Notes: generated by a model from the sequence alone, not told the origin. A stretch of DNA of 64,000 nt from Pseudomonadota bacterium (GCA_009926935.1 RFNZ01000002.1:1-64000), one strand, 5' to 3'. Shown: positions 38,929 to 49,730, counted from the stretch's first letter. Made by a program: numbers and translations.

Positions 38929-41022
38929 TTACTCGTGAGCTGGTGACCACAACCTGTGGTATTTGGCCGAAATGGTGGGCACGAAAGCAAACCCTTCAGG
39001 TACCCTGAAAACGGCACCGCCTCCACCCATGTATAACTGCTTTGAGTCGGCCTTGGTTACTGGGCAGGCTCCTTCCGGTGCTGCGCGCGTGGCAAGCAGC
39101 ACGGCTTGTGCCCAAAAACATTCCTCCGATAGCGCATTGGCATCACGCACAATAGAGAGCCCCATATCACCCTCAGTAATCCGGCAGGCCCAATCATCAC
39201 AGGAAACCGTAACCCGGCCAAGTTCTGCGCGCCCCTGCTTCAAAGGTTTCTTTGCGGCTTCGCCGCCCAGATACCCCATCCAGTTGCTCCGCACGTAATC
39301 GGTTGGCTTCTTGAATAAAAAAACCACCTGCCCGTCATCACCTTTCACGGCAGCAAGTTTTCCCTCGCGGTCTATAAGTACCAGTGCACGTGGCACAAAC
39401 GCCCCCCAGATAAGCGCCGCAACCATAACACCAATACCAAGCCACCTGAACCAGCCGCGCCACAGCATCAAAAGCAGAAAACCTGAAACCGAAACAAGAA
39501 AAGGCGCAAGCGGCAGCGACGGAAAAGCGAGCGCCGCTTTCGGCAACCCTGCTACCCACTCTGAAACATAAAGGGTAGCCGTAAGCCCCCACTCGACGAC
39601 TTTCAAAAAAGGCGCATCAAGGCCAAACGGCATGAGCACCATAGCGGCCATACCCGCAGGCATCACTACAAAACTGGTAAGCGGTATCGCGGCTGCGTTG
39701 GCAAGAACACCGTAAAGTTGCACCCGCCCAAAGTGATGAAGCACAACGGGAAAAGTCGCAAAACTGACAAGGATCGTCGTGATAAATATTCCCCCAAGAT
39801 ACGCACCTGTTTTAGCAAATACACCCATCTCGCGGTGCTCGGCCATCCAGCGTCTGCCAATGCCTTCATGGAACGCAATCATCGAGAGCACAGCCGCAAA
39901 CGATAGCTGGAATGACGGCCCGATCAGAGCCTCAGGCCGCAAGGCGAGTAGCGCCAAAGCAGCAACCGCCAAAGTCCGCATCGATAAGGCCGCGCGGTCC
40001 AGCATAACAGCCAGCAAAACAAGCCCGGTTGTCATCATGGCGCGTTGTGTCGGCACAGGCGCACCTGCAAGCAGCATGTAAAAAATACCGACCGCGAGCG
40101 CAATCAAGGCCGCATATTTTTTAATGGGGTAATGCAGCGCAAACCACGGCCACAAAGCCATGAAAAACCGAAACACAAAAAAAGTAACACCGCACACAAT
40201 GGCCACATGCAGGCCAGAAATAGAAAGCAGGTGATAAAGCCCGGAGTCGAGAAGGCTTTGGTTGACATCATCCGGTATCGCGGCGCGCTCCCCCGCGAGT
40301 AGCGCCGTGGCGACAGCACTCTCAGGGTGCTTCATATGCGTTGTTATGCGCTTTGATATGGACTGCCTCAGGCTGCTGAACCAGACGCCGGCCGCACTCG
40401 CATCCCGTTTTTCGATACGTTGAAACTGCCCAAGCGTAAACCCGACAGCGCCAATCCCCTCAAAATACGCCTGCCGTCTGTAGTCAAACCCGTCAATCAC
40501 AACCGGCCCTGAAGGCGGCATCAATTTGGCAAGCACGGCTATGCGGTCACCCGGTTTTACATCAGCACTTATATGTCTTGACGAAAGCCTGACGGTTCTC
40601 GGCGTGCGCTCGGCCTTCAGCTTTTCGATTTTCAAATCACCCAGCAGTACGCGGCGCTTGCCGCCGTCGACGTCATCATCAGTAACCGAAACATCCAAAA
40701 CACGGCCTTCAACGCGGGTAATGCCGGTATCGCGGTCAAGCATAGGCGCATGGACCGTCATGCTCCGCCCTTGCGCCATCAAAAAACCGAGAGCCACTAA
40801 AAATAAGGCTGCGCCGGCATAAAATGCAGAAGGGGCGCGCAAAATGAGGGTAATAAAAAGCCCGGTTGCGAGTAACAGGCACGCAGCACTGGCCCAGTAG
40901 GCAGGCTCAAACGGCAAACAGAAGTAAAGGGCAACCCCTGCCCCAAAAAGTACCGGCGCCCACAAAACGCGGTCGCGCGGCGGATGCCATTGGTCTAAAA
41001 CAGCCTTTATTGCCAGTCTCAT
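38929..41022 (-). CDS. comEC: ComEC/Rec2-family competence protein
   Basis: DUF4131-like N-terminus and competence domain (LLAGERAAIPDDVNQSLLDSGLYHLLSISGLHVAIV). Confidence 0.92.
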   Translation of the reverse strand: MRLAIKAVLDQWHPPRDRVLWAPVLFGAGVALYFCLPFEPAYWASAACLLLATGLFITLILRAPSAFYAGAALFLVALGFLMAQGRSMTVHAPMLDRDTGITRVEGRVLDVSVTDDDVDGGKRRVLLGDLKIEKLKAERTPRTVRLSSRHISADVKPGDRIAVLAKLMPPSGPVVIDGFDYRRQAYFEGIGAVGFTLGQFQRIEKRDASAAGVWFSSLRQSISKRITTHMKHPESAVATALLAGERAAIPDDVNQSLLDSGLYHLLSISGLHVAIVCGVTFFVFRFFMALWPWFALHYPIKKYAALIALAVGIFYMLLAGAPVPTQRAMMTTGLVLLAVMLDRAALSMRTLAVAALALLALRPEALIGPSFQLSFAAVLSMIAFHEGIGRRWMAEHREMGVFAKTGAYLGGIFITTILVSFATFPVVLHHFGRVQLYGVLANAAAIPLTSFVVMPAGMAAMVLMPFGLDAPFLKVVEWGLTATLYVSEWVAGLPKAALAFPSLPLAPFLVSVSGFLLLMLWRGWFRWLGIGVMVAALIWGAFVPRALVLIDREGKLAAVKGDDGQVVFLFKKPTDYVRSNWMGYLGGEAAKKPLKQGRAELGRVTVSCDDWACRITEGDMGLSIVRDANALSEECFWAQAVLLATRAAPEGACPVTKADSKQLYMGGGGAVFRVPEGFAFVPTISAKYHRLWSPAHE

Positions 41023-41029
41023 AAAAGTG

Positions 41030-41090
41030 TTTTACCACTAAGCACACAAAGAACACTAAGAAGATTACCTTCGTGTTCTTCGTGGTAAAA
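41030..41090. repeat. Type-B-related inverted repeat, no gene inside
   Basis: ttttaccactaagcacacaaagaacactaagaag ... cttcgtgttcttcgtggtaaaa in the comEC-gltX intergenic region. Confidence 0.75.
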
Positions 41091-41109
41091 TTTTACTTTG
41101 AGTTTATGT

Positions 41110-42537
41110 ATGACCGTCATTACACGCTTCGCCCCTTCGCCCACCGGCATGCTGCACATTGGTGGCGCACGCACGGCCCTCTTTAACTGGTGCTACGCCA
41201 AAAAGACGGGCGGCAAATTTTTACTCCGCATCGAGGACACGGATAAAGAACGCTCCACAAAAGAGGCGATAGAAGCCATCTTCCGCGATCTCAAATGGCT
41301 CGGCCTTGATTGGGATGGCGATGCAACGGTCTATCAGTCGGCCCGTGCCGCCCGTCATGCGGAGGTCGCGCATGAACTGGTGAAACGCGGCCGCGCTTAC
41401 TTTTGCTATTGCACGCCGGAAGAGCTGGAAGCCATGAAAGCCGAAGCACAGGCAAAAGGCGAACAACCCCGCTACAACCGCATGTGGCGTGACCGTAATC
41501 CGTCAGAAGCACCCGCAGGCGTAAAACCCGTTATCCGCATCAAGGCGCCGATCGACGGCGATACGGTCATCGAAGATGCTGTGCAAGGCCGCGTCACAGT
41601 TCCTAACAGCCAGCTTGATGACTTTATTCTGCTCCGCTCCGATGGATCGCCAACCTACATGCACGCGGTCGTGGTCGATGACGCCGATATGGGCATCACC
41701 CATGTTATTCGCGGCGATGATCACCTTAACAACGCCTTCCGCCAGAAAATTATCTTTGATGCCATGGGCTGGCCGGTGCCCGTTTTTGGCCACGTTCCGC
41801 TTATCCACGGGGCGGACGGCGCCAAACTCTCCAAACGCCACGGCGCCCAGTCGGTTGGCGAGTTCAAGGATATGGGCTATCTGCCAGAAGCCGTTTGCAA
41901 CTACCTTTTAAGGCTGGGTTGGAGCCACGGCGACGACGAACTGTTTACAAAAGAACAGGCAGCGGAATGGTTCGATGTGAATGATATAAATGCAGGGCCT
42001 TCACGCCTCGACATGAAAAAACTCGATCACGTCAACACGCATTACATGCGCCTGGCTGACGATACGCGCCTCGCGGAAGAGGTGATTACTCGCAACAGCC
42101 TCAAAATCGATGAAACACACAAAGCAAGATTGCTTGCGGGCATCCATGATCTCAAATCCCGCGCGGCAACACTCGTGCAATTAACATCCGAGGCCAAGTT
42201 CTATCTGGTCGATGAAGTCGCTTACGACGAAAAAGCCGCCGCCGCATTAAATGACCACGATGCCCACCACGCCATGCACCATATTTATGATGCACTGGCG
42301 CGCCTCGGCGCCGATTTCACGGAAACCGCAATCGACACCGCCTGCCGCCACATTGCAGAACACGTTTATGCCGGCAAACTGGCCAAGGTCATGATGCCTT
42401 TGCGGGCCGCTATTTGCGGCACCACTACATCCCCGCCCCTGTTTAAAGCCATGGAGATACTGGGCCAGGCCGAGGTCATGAAACGCCTCAAAGCCGCCCT
42501 GCACTGGATGCATGACCACGGCCACCATCATCATTAA
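41110..42537 (+). CDS. gltX: Glutamyl-tRNA synthetase
   Basis: RFAPSPTGMLHIGGARTALFNW, HVPLIHGADGAKLSKRHGA; C-terminus WMHDHGHHHH*. Confidence 0.97.
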   Translation: MTVITRFAPSPTGMLHIGGARTALFNWCYAKKTGGKFLLRIEDTDKERSTKEAIEAIFRDLKWLGLDWDGDATVYQSARAARHAEVAHELVKRGRAYFCYCTPEELEAMKAEAQAKGEQPRYNRMWRDRNPSEAPAGVKPVIRIKAPIDGDTVIEDAVQGRVTVPNSQLDDFILLRSDGSPTYMHAVVVDDADMGITHVIRGDDHLNNAFRQKIIFDAMGWPVPVFGHVPLIHGADGAKLSKRHGAQSVGEFKDMGYLPEAVCNYLLRLGWSHGDDELFTKEQAAEWFDVNDINAGPSRLDMKKLDHVNTHYMRLADDTRLAEEVITRNSLKIDETHKARLLAGIHDLKSRAATLVQLTSEAKFYLVDEVAYDEKAAAALNDHDAHHAMHHIYDALARLGADFTETAIDTACRHIAEHVYAGKLAKVMMPLRAAICGTTTSPPLFKAMEILGQAEVMKRLKAALHWMHDHGHHHH

Positions 42538-42540
42538 TAT

Positions 42541-42570
42541 TTGACATAATACAATAGATCTGGCAATATT
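42541..42570 (+). promoter_or_regulatory. Putative sigma70 promoter for the 114-aa ORF
   Basis: TTGACA (42541-42546), 18-nt spacer, AATATT. Confidence 0.45.
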
Positions 42571-42594
42571 CTCCCGTTTCAACAGGAGAGAAAA

Positions 42595-42939
42595 ATGCCA
42601 CGCCTAGGCTTTGGGATAGAAAAACAAGACTTCGAGACTGCGCAAACCCTGATCAGAGCATCCGCAGACTATGACTGGAACCCAACAGCCGATAATTGGC
42701 AGCACTACCGGAATTGCTGGAACCTTGCGGTAGCAAGGGTTCGAGATACAAGCCGCAGCGCAACCCCCATGCCAGCAACAAGAGCCCTCCTTAAACTTGC
42801 ATCAGGCGCCGAGAACCCATACAAAATCGGCTGGCTGACAGATACATTCGGCACATGGCACAAGGGCTACGCAAGCGCCATGGCATGCCAGGATCCCGCA
42901 CGCCTTCTGCAAGCGCAGGGCCCGCGTAAAGGTCTTTAA
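42595..42939 (+). CDS. Hypothetical protein, 114 aa
   Basis: RBS aggagag upstream of ATG; no family recognised. Confidence 0.6.
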   Translation: MPRLGFGIEKQDFETAQTLIRASADYDWNPTADNWQHYRNCWNLAVARVRDTSRSATPMPATRALLKLASGAENPYKIGWLTDTFGTWHKGYASAMACQDPARLLQAQGPRKGL

Positions 42940-43009
42940 TAATTAACATAATTTTATATTTTTTAGCCCATAATCCGCTTGTACAGGTTTAAAAAAACCG
43001 GAGGCGATC

Positions 43010-43534
43010 ATGGCAACAATGCACGCAGGCAAATGCGCAACATGGGTAGCAGGTGCCCTAATGACTCTGTCCGCAAGTGGCCTCTTTGGCGCACTGCCTG
43101 CAAATGCACAAGATAAAGGCTGGGAAGCACGGGTGCACGCGGCAAACGAGCTTCTTAAGGGTGAAGACGCACGTTTGATATGCGCAGACACAAAAGACAC
43201 AACAATTAGAGATGAAGAGTATATGCTCGCCTGTGCTACCTTCTATCACGCCTATCTGTCGACTGATCCTTACACAAAAGTTCAATTTCCGACACTTCTG
43301 AAACAAATTAAAGACGATCTATTGGAACACCAGAATGGCTCCCTCCCCTACGAGCAGCTCCTCAAAAAACTTGATGTAAGCATGCAAAGGATCAAAGGTG
43401 CGATCCTGCAAGACAACCGGATGACCCCTGAGCTCGGTGCCGTAGCAACAGGCGTATCTAACATCATCCGCGAGGCAGCCCAGCCCGGTGCAAAACCCGG
43501 CATCCGCTACAAAGACGTTATGTTGAGCCGATAG
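43010..43534 (+). CDS. Hypothetical secreted protein, 174 aa
   Basis: RBS ggagg and N-terminal signal-like sequence (VAGALMTLSASGLFGALPANA). Confidence 0.65.
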   Translation: MATMHAGKCATWVAGALMTLSASGLFGALPANAQDKGWEARVHAANELLKGEDARLICADTKDTTIRDEEYMLACATFYHAYLSTDPYTKVQFPTLLKQIKDDLLEHQNGSLPYEQLLKKLDVSMQRIKGAILQDNRMTPELGAVATGVSNIIREAAQPGAKPGIRYKDVMLSR

Positions 43535-43582
43535 TACGCCCATACTCTCCGTTTGCACGGAACCCGTTTTGGATTACCATTT

Positions 43583-43610
43583 AAGGCAGATTCGTTCTGC
43601 CTTTTTTATT
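43583..43610 (+). terminator. Rho-independent terminator
   Basis: aaggcag attcgtt ctgcctt ttttatttt, upstream of gltA. Confidence 0.75.
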
Positions 43611-43632
43611 TTCTTCCAAAGGGATATACGCC

Positions 43633-44958
43633 ATGACCGCCGAAAAAAAAGCTGCCGCAGCCCCAGCCAAGACCTTCACGCTTAAGGATGATCAATCCGG
43701 CAAGGAGTGGAAATTACCTGTAGTAGACGGCACGGTCGGCCCCAACGGCATCGATGTCCGCAAACTTTTGGCCGAAACAGGGCACATCACCTTTGACCCC
43801 AGCTTCAATTCAACGGGCGCATGCAAATCCAAAATCACATTCATCGATGGCGACGCCGGTAAACTCATGCACCGCGGCTACTCCATCGAGGACCTGACGC
43901 AAAAAAGCAATTTCATTGAAGTCATGTACCTTCTGCTTTACGGCGACCTGCCAAATAAGCCGGATTACGAAGAATTCAAAAGACACATCACCTACCACAC
44001 CATGGTCCACGAGCAGGTTCACTTCTTCTTCCGTGGCTTCCGCCGCGATGCGCACCCTATGGCCATCATGTGCGGCGTGGTAGGCGGCCTTTCGGCGTTC
44101 TACCATGACTCTCTCGACATCAATAACCCGCAGCACCGCGAAATATCCATCCACCGCCTGATCGCCAAAATCCCAACGCTTGCCGCGATGACATTCAAAT
44201 ACGCAATCGGCCAGCCCTTTATGTACCCACGGAACGATCTCAGTTTCGTCGAGAACTTCCTCTACATGTGCTTCGCAGTCCCGGCCGAGCCTTACAAAAT
44301 CAATCCGGTTGTAGCAAAAGCGCTCGAAAAAATATTCATCCTCCACGCCGACCACGAACAAAACGCATCTACGTCAACCGTTCGCCTCGCAGGCTCAACA
44401 GGCGCAAACCCGTTTGCGTGCATCGCATCAGGCATCACATCTCTCTGGGGCCCTGCCCACGGCGGTGCAAACCAAGAGGTACTGGAGATGCTACACGAGA
44501 TCGGACACAAGGACCGCATCCCAGAATTTTTGGCCCGCGCGAAAGATAAAAACGACCCATTCAAACTCATGGGCTTCGGCCACCGCATCTACAAAAACTA
44601 CGATCCGCGCGCAGCCGTCCTCAAAGCTGACTGCCACGCGGTCTTGGAAGAACTGGGCGTTAAAAACGAGCCGCTGCTCGATCTCGCGATGGAACTCGAG
44701 AAAATCGCCCTCTCCGACCCGTACTTCGTCGAGCGCAAACTCTTCCCGAACGTGGATTTCTATTCAGGCATTATCCTCAAAGCCATGGGCTTCCCCACAA
44801 GCATGTTCACGGTGCTCTTTGCCTTGGCCCGTACCGTCGGCTGGTGCGCCCAATGGAAAGAAATGATCGAGGAACCCGATATGCGCATCGGCCGCCCGCG
44901 CCAGCTTTACATCGGCGCAGCAGGCCGCCCTTACGTCGCTCTCGATAAGCGGAAATAG
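43633..44958 (+). CDS. gltA: Citrate synthase
   Basis: [61 protein letters not shown]. Confidence 0.98.
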   Translation: MTAEKKAAAAPAKTFTLKDDQSGKEWKLPVVDGTVGPNGIDVRKLLAETGHITFDPSFNSTGACKSKITFIDGDAGKLMHRGYSIEDLTQKSNFIEVMYLLLYGDLPNKPDYEEFKRHITYHTMVHEQVHFFFRGFRRDAHPMAIMCGVVGGLSAFYHDSLDINNPQHREISIHRLIAKIPTLAAMTFKYAIGQPFMYPRNDLSFVENFLYMCFAVPAEPYKINPVVAKALEKIFILHADHEQNASTSTVRLAGSTGANPFACIASGITSLWGPAHGGANQEVLEMLHEIGHKDRIPEFLARAKDKNDPFKLMGFGHRIYKNYDPRAAVLKADCHAVLEELGVKNEPLLDLAMELEKIALSDPYFVERKLFPNVDFYSGIILKAMGFPTSMFTVLFALARTVGWCAQWKEMIEEPDMRIGRPRQLYIGAAGRPYVALDKRK

Positions 44959-44961
44959 CGT

Positions 44962-46839
44962 TTAAGCCGGCCTTTGGCGCGAAAGGTCACTTGGCCTCTC
45001 AGCAGGTATTCTCACACTGTTGCGTACCGCGCGGTTGCCCGCAACACGGCGGCGCATACCCTCGGGTAAATCCGCCATCTGGAGGATTGCCGCAGTATCA
45101 ACGCCCATCATCCGGTATGGGCTGTTCCATACGCTGCCGCCACCGTATTTTAGCTTCACGGTATCTTCGACTTCAGGCGTATAGCGCACGGCCCTGTAAT
45201 GGCGCCGCCATTCTTCCGATGCTGCTGCCAGTTTTGGATAATGCCCGTACATGACACCGGCCTCGCCCTCAAGCGCGGCACTCAACACAACTCTGCGAGG
45301 GTCATCCTCTTCAGCCGCCGCCAAAAAGAGGCAGATTGCAACCACCGAAGGCTGTTTCTGCATGACCGGAAAAATATGGCTGGCCGCTTCTCTAAAGCTG
45401 CCCATGTGAAACATCACGCGTGCCTCAAGATAGGTAATGTAACTGTTATCGGCACCGCCGGCACGCCCGCGGGCCAAAAAGGCTTTGGCACCTTCCCAGT
45501 TTGTGCGCTCCATCAATGTATAGAGCCTCATTTCAAGCGCCGGCGTATAAGACGGATTAACCGCAAGTGCCGCGTCATAGCAGGCAACAGCGGCGGAGCG
45601 CTCACCCTTCATGTCAAACAGGATGCCCTTATGGGTATAAGCCTCATGGTTATCAGGGTCACGGCTGATCAGCTTGTCACACATCTCGATCGCGGCATCA
45701 TAGCGCTTTGCATCACGCAACTTGCGGATTTGCTGGAGCACCGCGCTCTTGTTACCGGGGTCCTGCGCCGCCGCGCGGGCCGCCGTTTTTTCACGTTCGG
45801 CCTTAAACCCGTAACGCCGCAGAAAAGCTGAATAGCACATCGTCATCGCGGCAGTATTAACGGCCGTGCAGCGCTCATCAAAGTAGCTCTTAGCGCCGCG
45901 CACATCGCCTTTTTCTGCCATGGCATGCGCCTTGCCCTCGATCGCCTGCGCATGTAACGGCGCTTTTGCCAAAATGATATCATAAGCGCCAATAGCGCGC
46001 GCTGGCTGCCCCTGCTCACGATACAAATCCGCAAGCGTCAGCTGTATCTGATCATGGTTTCTGATTTCCGGCCCAACATTAAGTAGCAAATCAAATGCCT
46101 CAATAGGGTACTTGAATTTAAACAAAAGCCGCGCGATACGCGTCCTGAGAGAGATGTCTTTTGTAAACTGCGAGGCATACGCGCAAAGCTCATCGCGCGC
46201 TGCCTGCCTTGAGGATTCAATCTCAGGGTTTGCTTTCTTGGCAATTTCACCAATGCGGGCAACAACCTTGGGGTCAGCCGCAACACCCTTAAATTTGGGC
46301 GATGCCGATGGTTGCGCAGCAGCTTTTTGTACAGGCTGAACTGTGCCCGAGTATGCGGCCTTGTATCTTTCAATCGCAGGATCGATGAAGGTTTTTGGCA
46401 AACCGCCACGACGCTTCTCAAGATACGCAAGTCCCTCACTTGCCCGCCCTAAAGCCGCAAGGCACTCGGCCTTGGTAAGGATAGCGCTCTGGTCTTTAGG
46501 GTTATCATTTAACGCCCGCTCCATGGCTGCCAGTGCATCCTCATGGCGGCCCATTCCAATCAATATTTGCCCCCGCTTGACCGAAACCGCACCAAGCTTG
46601 CGATTAGCTGCCTTGAGCGCAGCCTCTCCCTCACCAAGCAGCGTTTCGGCAAGCTCGGCTTTACCGAGCGTTTCGAGCATCTTTGCAGCGCGTGTCAAAA
46701 GCGAAGTATCAAGCGGATGCGTGCGACACAAATCAGCAACGGCGCTCACAACTGCATCATGTTGGTCAGGCGATGTCAGACGTGCCTGTAGTGCCGGAAG
46801 GGCATCGGCTGGTGCCAAAGCAATTTTGCTGGAAGACAT
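44962..46839 (-). CDS. TPR-repeat protein
   Basis: Multiple tetratricopeptide-like repeats (e.g. AYTHKGILFDMKGERSAAVACYDAALAVNPSYTPAL). Confidence 0.78.
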   Translation of the reverse strand: MSSSKIALAPADALPALQARLTSPDQHDAVVSAVADLCRTHPLDTSLLTRAAKMLETLGKAELAETLLGEGEAALKAANRKLGAVSVKRGQILIGMGRHEDALAAMERALNDNPKDQSAILTKAECLAALGRASEGLAYLEKRRGGLPKTFIDPAIERYKAAYSGTVQPVQKAAAQPSASPKFKGVAADPKVVARIGEIAKKANPEIESSRQAARDELCAYASQFTKDISLRTRIARLLFKFKYPIEAFDLLLNVGPEIRNHDQIQLTLADLYREQGQPARAIGAYDIILAKAPLHAQAIEGKAHAMAEKGDVRGAKSYFDERCTAVNTAAMTMCYSAFLRRYGFKAEREKTAARAAAQDPGNKSAVLQQIRKLRDAKRYDAAIEMCDKLISRDPDNHEAYTHKGILFDMKGERSAAVACYDAALAVNPSYTPALEMRLYTLMERTNWEGAKAFLARGRAGGADNSYITYLEARVMFHMGSFREAASHIFPVMQKQPSVVAICLFLAAAEEDDPRRVVLSAALEGEAGVMYGHYPKLAAASEEWRRHYRAVRYTPEVEDTVKLKYGGGSVWNSPYRMMGVDTAAILQMADLPEGMRRRVAGNRAVRNSVRIPAERPSDLSRQRPA

Positions 46840-46892
46840 AGGCTCTCCTCTCATAATAGGCGGCCACAGAGCACCATAAACTAGTATTTATG

Positions 46893-48056
46893 TCAATTAA
46901 TCATTCCCAAAACAAAAGCAGCCGCCTGTTGGGCCGGTGTGCCTCCACCCTCGCCAAGCAGTAAATGGCGTGCCTCCGCAAAGGCCGTACGCTGCCTATC
47001 TGCACAACCGCCTTTGTTGACGAGCAGATCAAGCGTAACACCTGCGATGGATTTGCCCGTCACTTCCTTTTGCAAAAACTCCGGCACGATCCGCTGGTTG
47101 AGCAAAATATTCACAAGATGCATGTGCTGTACACGTACAAGCCTGCGCCCGAGCATGTAGGTGAGTGGCGAAAACCGGTAGCAAACACTATGCGGCACAC
47201 CAAGCATGGCAAGCTCAAGCCCCACGGTGCCAGAGGCGGCAATCGCGGCATCCGATAAAGCAAATGCCAAAAAACGGTCTTGCGGATCAACAGGGATAAA
47301 CCTCTGGTCTGATCCTACGACGGCCTTAAGCTTCTCCCACAGATGGGGCGGCGTCGGCACAAGCACCGCAAGGTTGGGCCATTCACGGAGCAAACGGTAA
47401 GCCGCCTCGTAAAGCGCGGGGGCAAGCCGCTCAACCTCGCCCTCACGGCTACCAAACAAAACGGAAAGGATGGTAGGCGGGTTAGTGAGCGATAAATCAT
47501 ACTTCTCAAAAAAACTTTCGCGGCTACCCACAATACCGGATTCCGTATCAATGACCGGATGCCCGACAAAAGCCGACTTCAGACCATGAACTGTAAAAAA
47601 CTGTGGCTCGAAGGGGAAGAGGCACATAAGGCCGTCAAACATCCGCGCGACTTTTTCGGCACGTTCTGGCTTCCACGCCCAAACCTGCGGCGCCACATAA
47701 TGGATGAACTTTGTATTCGGGCACTTTGCCTTGGCTTTGGCCACAACCCTGAAACAGAACCCGGGGCTATCAATGGTAATAACGACGGATGGCTGCCTTG
47801 CCACAATATCATCAACGGTCTGGGATATTCGGCCTAAAAGCTTGGGCAATTTTGGCAGTACTTCAGCCAAACCCATGACCGATAAATCTCGCATGGGAAA
47901 GAGTGACTGCACACCCATAGCGGCCATTGCCGTGCCTCCCACGCCTGAAAATGTAAGTGCGGAAGGTGACATCTGGCGCAAAGCCGCAATAAGCCGCGCT
48001 CCCAAAAGGTCGCCCGACATTTCACCAGCAATGATGTAAACAGAATGTGTGGTCAT
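46893..48056 (-). CDS. lpxB: Lipid-A-disaccharide synthase
   Basis: IIAGEMSGDLLGARLI, YVAPQVWAWKPERAEK, AASGTVGLELAMLGVP. Confidence 0.96.
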   Translation of the reverse strand: MTTHSVYIIAGEMSGDLLGARLIAALRQMSPSALTFSGVGGTAMAAMGVQSLFPMRDLSVMGLAEVLPKLPKLLGRISQTVDDIVARQPSVVITIDSPGFCFRVVAKAKAKCPNTKFIHYVAPQVWAWKPERAEKVARMFDGLMCLFPFEPQFFTVHGLKSAFVGHPVIDTESGIVGSRESFFEKYDLSLTNPPTILSVLFGSREGEVERLAPALYEAAYRLLREWPNLAVLVPTPPHLWEKLKAVVGSDQRFIPVDPQDRFLAFALSDAAIAASGTVGLELAMLGVPHSVCYRFSPLTYMLGRRLVRVQHMHLVNILLNQRIVPEFLQKEVTGKSIAGVTLDLLVNKGGCADRQRTAFAEARHLLLGEGGGTPAQQAAAFVLGMIN

Positions 48057-48874
48057 GGAATGCCAGTCACGAATAACCCATGCGCATCAGCAAGCGCAAC
48101 AGTCTCTTCAAAATTGGCCACAAGAGCATTGCCGCTTTCAACAGCAATACCGGCCATGCCTTTCTCGGCGCAGTTTTTTACGGTATCTGGGCCAATCGCA
48201 GGCAGGTCAAGAAAACGGTCCTGCTGGGGCTTGGCCATTTTGACAAGCACCGCACCCACGCATCCATATTTCCTGATCAGCGCATCCGTGCCCTCTCTGT
48301 CCTCTTCGCCAACTATCTCCGCATTCTTTATTATAACAGCCTGTCCGGCATCGCGGCGACCAAGCGCGCGTGCAGCCGCAACACCAAGGGCAATATCACC
48401 TATATGACTCTCATTCGGCACGTGGCGGCCCATAGGCCCCGAGCGCGCCAGCATATCTCCCATAAATTCAAAAGCACCGCGCAAGGCAAAACCTTCTTGT
48501 TCCAGTACCGCACGTACGGAACGCAAAAGCGCATCATCGCCCTTAAACAAAAGCGTTGGCAGGATTTTGGGTAAAAGCCGCAGCGTGGTCCAATCGGGGC
48601 GCAGCGCAAAAATATCGGGCCTGCGCATTTTACCAATCAGCACAATGTCTTTGATGCCGCGTGCCCTAAGCGCACCAAAAACAAGGCCCATTTGTTCAGG
48701 CCGCGAGTTCATACCCTCATAGGCATGTAATGTGTGAGGCTCGGCATGGCCGGTAAGACGCACGGCAAACACCCTGCAACCCTTATCGCTCACGGCCTTG
48801 GCCAAAAGATCAGGGAACGCGCCTCCACCTGCAACAATGGCAAAATTTTGTGGCAGCGCTGAAATAGTCGTCAT
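48053..48874 (-). CDS. lpxI: UDP-2,3-diacylglucosamine pyrophosphatase LpxI
   Basis: IVAGGGAFPDLLAKAV, GKMRRPDIFALRPDW, TLDLPAIGPDTV-like LDLPAIGPDTVKNC; between lpxA and lpxB. Confidence 0.94.
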   Translation of the reverse strand: MTTISALPQNFAIVAGGGAFPDLLAKAVSDKGCRVFAVRLTGHAEPHTLHAYEGMNSRPEQMGLVFGALRARGIKDIVLIGKMRRPDIFALRPDWTTLRLLPKILPTLLFKGDDALLRSVRAVLEQEGFALRGAFEFMGDMLARSGPMGRHVPNESHIGDIALGVAAARALGRRDAGQAVIIKNAEIVGEEDREGTDALIRKYGCVGAVLVKMAKPQQDRFLDLPAIGPDTVKNCAEKGMAGIAVESGNALVANFEETVALADAHGLFVTGIP

Positions 48875-48875
48875 T

Positions 48876-49673
48876 TTACTTTTGTTGCGGCTGGCATAGC
48901 GGGCGGCTGTTTTTTGTACGCGTAAAGGCCAGTACATCCTCAATCAAAGGCTTGCCCGCATTATCGTTCTCGGCCTTTGCAAGGCGGCTTGCAAAAGTAC
49001 CGTCACCGTAAAAGAGATCTTTGAAAACTTTCATAAGGGCGTTGATATCGTCCCGTGGGAAACCGCGCCGCTCAAGCCCCACAAGATTAAGCCCCGCAAG
49101 CCGCGCCCGCTCGCCCATCACAAGGCCGTACGGAATGACATCATACTCAACGCCGGACATTCCGCCGATCATGGCATGCGCGCCAATCCGCACAAACTGG
49201 TGCACGGCCGAAAGACCGCCCAAAATAGCGTTATCACCTACAACAACATGCCCCGCGAGTGTGGCGTTATTCGCTAAAATAACATGATTGCCGATAATGC
49301 AGTCATGCGCCACATGCGCGCCCACCATAAACAGGCAGTCATTGCCAACAACCGTCTTCATGCCCCCGCCCTCGGTGCCGGGGTTCATGGTGACATGCTC
49401 GCGGATCATGTTGCGATCCCCGATGGTCAAAGTCGACGCCTCACCATGATATTTTAAATCCTGAGGGCGAGTGCCAATGGACGCGAAAGGAAAAATCTTG
49501 TTCTCGCGGCCAATCGTCGTAAGCCCGTCAATCACGACATGCGAGTGTAAAACGCAGCCGTCGCCAATGCTCACATCATCGCCGATGACGCAAAAAGGCC
49601 CGATCTGGACACCCGCCCCGATCTTGGCTTTTGGGGATACGACGGATTGTGCATGAATAAATGTGGCTGTCAT
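48876..49673 (-). CDS. lpxA: UDP-N-acetylglucosamine acyltransferase
   Basis: Hexapeptide repeats, IGTRPQDLKYHGE, AHVAHDCIIGNHVILANNATLAGHV. Confidence 0.97.
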   Translation of the reverse strand: MTATFIHAQSVVSPKAKIGAGVQIGPFCVIGDDVSIGDGCVLHSHVVIDGLTTIGRENKIFPFASIGTRPQDLKYHGEASTLTIGDRNMIREHVTMNPGTEGGGMKTVVGNDCLFMVGAHVAHDCIIGNHVILANNATLAGHVVVGDNAILGGLSAVHQFVRIGAHAMIGGMSGVEYDVIPYGLVMGERARLAGLNLVGLERRGFPRDDINALMKVFKDLFYGDGTFASRLAKAENDNAGKPLIEDVLAFTRTKNSRPLCQPQQK

Positions 49674-49730
49674 AACATAAAGGCTAGGTTTTTCGTGGCA
49701 GAGGGTCCAGTCACGGCCCGTTTCAGGGCG

